From Anaerolineae bacterium (GTDB lineage: Bacteria > Chloroflexota > Anaerolineae > JAAYZQ01): 44,511 nt of DNA. The DNA is taken from assembly GCA_016929795.1 (NCBI GenBank), contig JAFGIA010000077.1, forward strand, positions 1 to 44,511. The letters run 5' to 3'. Below, piece by piece: positions 41,655 through 44,511 of this stretch (positions are counted from its first letter, which is position 1; each line of letters opens with the position of its first letter). Under the pieces are notes generated by a model, which was not told the origin of the DNA, made no database searches, and was given only the letters and a program-made list of their open reading frames with translations. The translations under genes and the position numbers were made by a program.

Positions 41655-42578
41655 CTAAGTGGGAGAGGGCCTCCGCCGCACCGGCCGCAACGTGATGAGC
41701 GCCACCCCTGCCACGATCGCCGCCGCCGCCGCCGCCATGCGCCACGTCAGCGGCTCGCCAGCCAGTGCCCACCCGAGAAAAACCGCCACGATCGGGTTCA
41801 CAAACGCGTACGTGCCTACGCGCGCTGGCGTGGTGTTCTTGAGCAGCCAGATGTAGGCCGAGAATCCAACGAGCGAGCCAAAGAGGATCAGGTACACGTA
41901 CGCCACGATCGAGCGCGTCGAGATCGTCTCCAGGCGCACCTGTCCGGCCTCGCCTAGCGCCAACCCGGCCAGGGTCAGGAGTGTGCCCCCGGCGAGCATT
42001 TCCATCGCCGTCCCCAGCACGCCGTCCGCCGGCATGGGCGCCACGCGTGAGTAGAGCGAGCCGGTGGCCCACAAGAATGCAGCCAACGCCACCACAAGCA
42101 GGCCCACCGAGCCCGCGCTGCTGCTGTCGGTGGCAATGGTTGGCGCCGCCAGCAGGGCAATTCCCGCCAGGCCAAGCCCGAGGCCGAGCACCACAGCCCG
42201 CGTAGGGCGTACCCTATCTCCCCGCACCCAGTTCAGGAGCACGAGCCACAGCGGCACCGTGGCGATCATCAACGACGCCTGCCCCGACGGCACCACCTGC
42301 TCGGCCCACACGAGAGCACCGTTCCCCCCAAGCAGCAACAGCCCGCCCACCACCAGCGCCGCGCGCCACTGGACCCACGTCGTGGCAGGGGTGCCCCGCA
42401 GCCGCGCGGCAGCGTACAGGATCGTGCCAGCCATCAGGAACCGCGTGCCGGCCATGAGGAAAGGCGGGATCGTCTCGATGGCAAAGCGGATGCCGAGATA
42501 GGTCGAGCCCCAGATCAGGTAGACAGCGGCGAACGCCGCCGGGATTCGCCAGCGGTTAACGGACGGGGGTGAGCTCAT
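41655..42578 (-). CDS. EamA/DMT-superfamily transporter, YedA/RhaT-like
   Basis: This encodes 307 residues with ten hydrophobic helices. The first EamA repeat starts AAFAAVYLIWGSTYLGIRFAIETIPPFLMAGTRF (read in parts), and the second starts SVGLLVVALAAFLWATGSLYSR. The C-terminal VGTYAFVNPIVAVFLGWALAGEPLTWRM is typical of drug/metabolite exporters. It ends in a short basic tail. The gene follows the zinc-ribbon gene after 42 bases, so they probably share a transcript. Substrate unknown; amino-acid or metabolite export is the usual role. Confidence 0.88.
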   Translation of the reverse strand: MSSPPSVNRWRIPAAFAAVYLIWGSTYLGIRFAIETIPPFLMAGTRFLMAGTILYAAARLRGTPATTWVQWRAALVVGGLLLLGGNGALVWAEQVVPSGQASLMIATVPLWLVLLNWVRGDRVRPTRAVVLGLGLGLAGIALLAAPTIATDSSSAGSVGLLVVALAAFLWATGSLYSRVAPMPADGVLGTAMEMLAGGTLLTLAGLALGEAGQVRLETISTRSIVAYVYLILFGSLVGFSAYIWLLKNTTPARVGTYAFVNPIVAVFLGWALAGEPLTWRMAAAAAAIVAGVALITLRPVRRRPSPT

Positions 42579-42620
42579 CGTGCCGGGCTAGGCGCCTTCC
42601 TCCAGCCGTGCAATCCCCCC

Positions 42621-43304
42621 TTAGGTCGGCCACAGCACCACGAGCACAATCAGGCCGAGCCCCACGAGCAAAAGCACGAGAAGGGCGACGGCCGCCGCGA
42701 CAAAGGGGAAAGGCAGGCTGGTTGTCGCACTCTCCCCGGGCGCCTCGGCCATTGCCGATGGGGGCACCGCGTCCACCGTGTGCAGTGCTGCGCGCAGCGC
42801 ATCGATGCCAGTGGGCTCTTGCTCGACAAGCGGTGTAGGCTCAGGCTTGGGGGGCGCTGGCTCCACGCGTCGGTGGGACTCGGGCACGCGTGGCGCTGCC
42901 TCGATGCGCGGGAACGGCTCGGGCCTGGGTGGAGCCGGCTCGACACGCGGGGTGACAGGTAGTGGAGCTGGCCGGGCGGGCGCCCTTCGCTCCGGGCCGG
43001 TGGCGGCTGCCGCCAGCCGCGGCGGAGCGGGCTCGGGCAACAGCCGGCGCAGATCGGACACTGTCATCGGCTTGCGCAGCAGGTGCTCGCGCCCCGGCCG
43101 CGTGATCTTTTGGTAGGCCCAGCGACCATCGCCAACCGACAGGAGCGCGGAACCACACATCCCGCACTCGTACCACACATAGTCCGTGCCCCCCACCGAT
43201 GCCTGCTGGCGCGACGGTGGGCTCTGCGCGTGACAGATTGGGCAGCCAGGCAGCTCCAGCCTGTCGCCCCCACCCGGATTGCTCACTCTGCTCGTCGTAT
43301 TCAT
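42621..43304 (-). CDS. Zinc-ribbon protein with proline-rich linker and C-terminal membrane anchor
   Basis: This encodes 227 residues from the ATG at 43304. A four-cysteine zinc ribbon (CPIC near 21-24 and CGMC near 47-50) lies in the first 55 residues, within GCPICHAQSPP and YECGMCGSALL. Residues ~80-165 form a charged Pro/Ala/Glu/Arg linker with repeats of RVEPAPP-PEP. One membrane helix (about 200-225, AAAVALLVLLLVGLGLIVLVVLW) ends the chain, a tail-anchored layout that leaves the ribbon in the cytoplasm. No ribosome site precedes the ATG, and the promoter's -10 box is only 10 bases away, so the mRNA is probably leaderless. Function is unknown. Confidence 0.75.
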   Translation of the reverse strand: MNTTSRVSNPGGGDRLELPGCPICHAQSPPSRQQASVGGTDYVWYECGMCGSALLSVGDGRWAYQKITRPGREHLLRKPMTVSDLRRLLPEPAPPRLAAAATGPERRAPARPAPLPVTPRVEPAPPRPEPFPRIEAAPRVPESHRRVEPAPPKPEPTPLVEQEPTGIDALRAALHTVDAVPPSAMAEAPGESATTSLPFPFVAAAVALLVLLLVGLGLIVLVVLWPT

Positions 43305-43314
43305 GGTAGGAAGC

Positions 43315-43343
43315 AGTATACCATAAAGGCGTGGATTGTACAA
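43315..43343 (-). promoter_or_regulatory. Promoter giving a probable leaderless transcript
   Basis: On the minus strand, TTGTAC (43343-43338), a 17-base spacer and TATACT (43320-43315). The start codon ATG at 43304 would fall within a few bases of the transcription start. Confidence 0.55.
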
Positions 43344-43429
43344 CCGGTGCCCGGCGGAAAGACTGGCAGGACTGGCACCTTGCTCGACTCACGCCGCCCA
43401 ACGCCCGACTGGCCGACTGGCAACTGGCA

Positions 43430-43461
43430 GGCTGGCAGGGTGGCTAGCCACCCTGCCAGCC
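43430..43461. terminator. 32-base perfect palindrome behind pheT
   Basis: The arms GGCTGGCAGGGTGGCT and AGCCACCCTGCCAGCC (43430-43445 and 43446-43461) match with no error. It lies 7 bases after the pheT stop. The flank 43351-43430 repeats ACTGGC/CTGGCA words. No T-run follows in either direction, so it is a hairpin or cruciform site rather than a textbook terminator. Confidence 0.7.
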
Positions 43462-43468
43462 CTCCAGC

Positions 43469-44511
43469 TCAGGCCCGCAACTCTGCCCCCAGCTCACTCT
43501 CCAGCCTGCTGACGATCCGCTTTACCTGGCCGGCGACAATCTTGTCGCTCAGCGTCTTGTCGGGTGCCTGGAAGGTGAGTGCAAAAGCGAGGCTTTTCCT
43601 GCCCTTGGGCACTGGCTCGCCGCGATAGACGTCGAACAGATCTACCTCCTTGAGCAGGTAGCCGCCCGCCTCGCGGATCAGGTGGCCGGCGCTCGCCGCA
43701 GGCACCGCTTCATCTACGATCACGGCCAGGTCTTGCAGCACGGCCGGGTAGGGCGAGATCGGCTCCACGAACCAGGCCGTCGGCACCTGTGCCATCAGCG
43801 CGTCCAGATCCAGCTCAGCCGCAGCCACCCGTCCACCAGGCAGATCGTACGCATCGCGCACGGCGGCATTCACCTCGCCCAGCGTGCCGATCTCACATCC
43901 ATCCACGTACAGGCGTGCCGTGCGGCCGGGCTGGAAGCTCGGATGCTCCGCCGGCTCGTATACGGCTCCTGTCACATGCAGGCGCTCCAGAAGCATCTCG
44001 ACAATCCCCTTCAGGTCAAAAAAGTCGAGGCGATCCCCGGCCTCAACAGCACCGGCCAGCCAGTGACGCGCACCGCGCGGCCCGGTGACGACGATGGCCA
44101 ACCGGCGCAGCTCGGCAGGCAGCTCGGCACCAGGCTCCCGTGGGAACACCTTGCCGACTTCGAACAGCTCAACGCGATCCCGGAAGCGCAGATTTGCCGC
44201 CGCCGTCTCGAGCAAGCTCGCCAGGAGGTGATGGCGCATCACCGACCGCTCGATCGTGATCGGGTTGGCAAGCACCACATACCGCTCCGAGTCGAGGTCC
44301 GCAGCCTTTGTTCCCGGCACCAGGCCCGCCTCCCGCTCGAAACTGGTCAGCGAGTAAGTGACCACTTCTTGCAGGCCACTGGCAATCAGGACGTCGCGCA
44401 CCGTCTCTTCGAGCTGGAGCGCGCGGTTGGCACGCTGCGGCGGCAGGCGGTCAGCCATCTCGGTGATCGGGATGCGGTCATAGCCATAGATGCGCGCCAC
44501 CTCTTCAATCA
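43469..44511 (-). CDS. pheT: Phenylalanyl-tRNA synthetase beta subunit, C-terminal part (5' end outside window)
   Basis: The frame is open to the right edge and ends at a TGA at 43469-43471. The visible ~347 residues begin in the late B5 domain at IEEVARIYGYDRIP. They run through the tRNA-synthetase core (LQLEETVRDVLIASGLQEVVTYSL, NPITIERSVMRHHLLASLLETAAANLRFR, VELFEVGKVF) and the FDX-ACB anticodon-binding fold (VEPISPYPAVLQDLAVIVDEAV, LKEVDLFDVYRGEPVPKGRKSLAFALTFQAPDKTLSDK in parts). It joins PheS to charge tRNA-Phe; the beta chain also edits misactivated tyrosine through its B3/B4 domains, which are not in this window. Full length is about 800 residues, so more than half is missing. Confidence 0.95.
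   Translation of the reverse strand, partial: IEEVARIYGYDRIPITEMADRLPPQRANRALQLEETVRDVLIASGLQEVVTYSLTSFEREAGLVPGTKAADLDSERYVVLANPITIERSVMRHHLLASLLETAAANLRFRDRVELFEVGKVFPREPGAELPAELRRLAIVVTGPRGARHWLAGAVEAGDRLDFFDLKGIVEMLLERLHVTGAVYEPAEHPSFQPGRTARLYVDGCEIGTLGEVNAAVRDAYDLPGGRVAAAELDLDALMAQVPTAWFVEPISPYPAVLQDLAVIVDEAVPAASAGHLIREAGGYLLKEVDLFDVYRGEPVPKGRKSLAFALTFQAPDKTLSDKIVAGQVKRIVSRLESELGAELRA

Overview
The window is a high-GC (roughly 60-65 % by eye), gene-dense bacterial chromosome segment with 36 protein genes, two of them cut by the window edges. I see no tRNA, rRNA, CRISPR array, transposase or phage gene. Several traits suggest a monoderm-like Chloroflexota bacterium of the Anaerolineae/Caldilineae kind. 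These are Pro/Thr-rich 'VVVTPVP' lipoproteins, an ATPase-TolB propeller fusion, a non-pyrrolysine MttB/RamA methyltransferase cluster, a CarH-like B12 regulator, and low-complexity palindromic elements just behind stop codons. This placement is inference; no marker gene was searched.

Left arm (1-16.6 kb, mostly + strand). A corrinoid methyl-transfer cluster comes first: MttB-family methyltransferase, a small Cys-rich protein, a HyuA-type ATPase, a GntR/FCD regulator, a RamA-type reductive activase, an EamA exporter and a membrane-anchored MutS-like ATPase. A lipoprotein follows, then a divergent pair (UTRA regulator / GNAT acetyltransferase). Next is a PadR-controlled FecCD-type ABC importer (binding lipoprotein, permease, ATPase; cobalamin or iron-chelate type), and a molybdopterin-binding-domain protein.

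Centre (16.7-25.8 kb, - strand). One long signalling operon reads CheR, CheB, two membrane GAF proteins without kinase domains, a membrane GAF hybrid histidine kinase with three receiver domains, and a receiver-kinase protein. The three GAF proteins share one N-terminal architecture and look like duplicates. No chemoreceptor, CheA or CheW lies in the window.

26-31 kb. A 4-hydroxybutyryl-CoA dehydratase-family enzyme with all iron-sulfur ligands in place is divergent from a CrtI-like flavoprotein and a UxaA-type dehydratase.

31-38 kb (- strand). DegV is followed by a set of six genes whose stops and starts overlap by 4 bases each: a CarH-like B12 photoreceptor-repressor with an extra C-terminal domain, a TIGR01777 epimerase, an apparently internally deleted SRPBCC protein, a CrtI-type desaturase, the UV-damage endonuclease UvsE, and an S51-peptidase-like protein with a CysRS-like tail. 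The content suggests a light- and UV-response operon.

Right arm (38-44.5 kb). It holds a PflX-like radical SAM protein, a STAND-like ATPase/TolB-propeller membrane protein, a second EamA transporter, a zinc-ribbon tail-anchored protein that looks leaderless, and the C-terminal three quarters of a region of PheT.

Promoters found by eye follow a TTG(ACA)-16/18-TA(T/C)A(A/C)T pattern. No stretch longer than about 300 bases lacks a gene; the longest gaps (25795-26084, 37906-38141, 11037-11242, 27534-27724) hold promoters.
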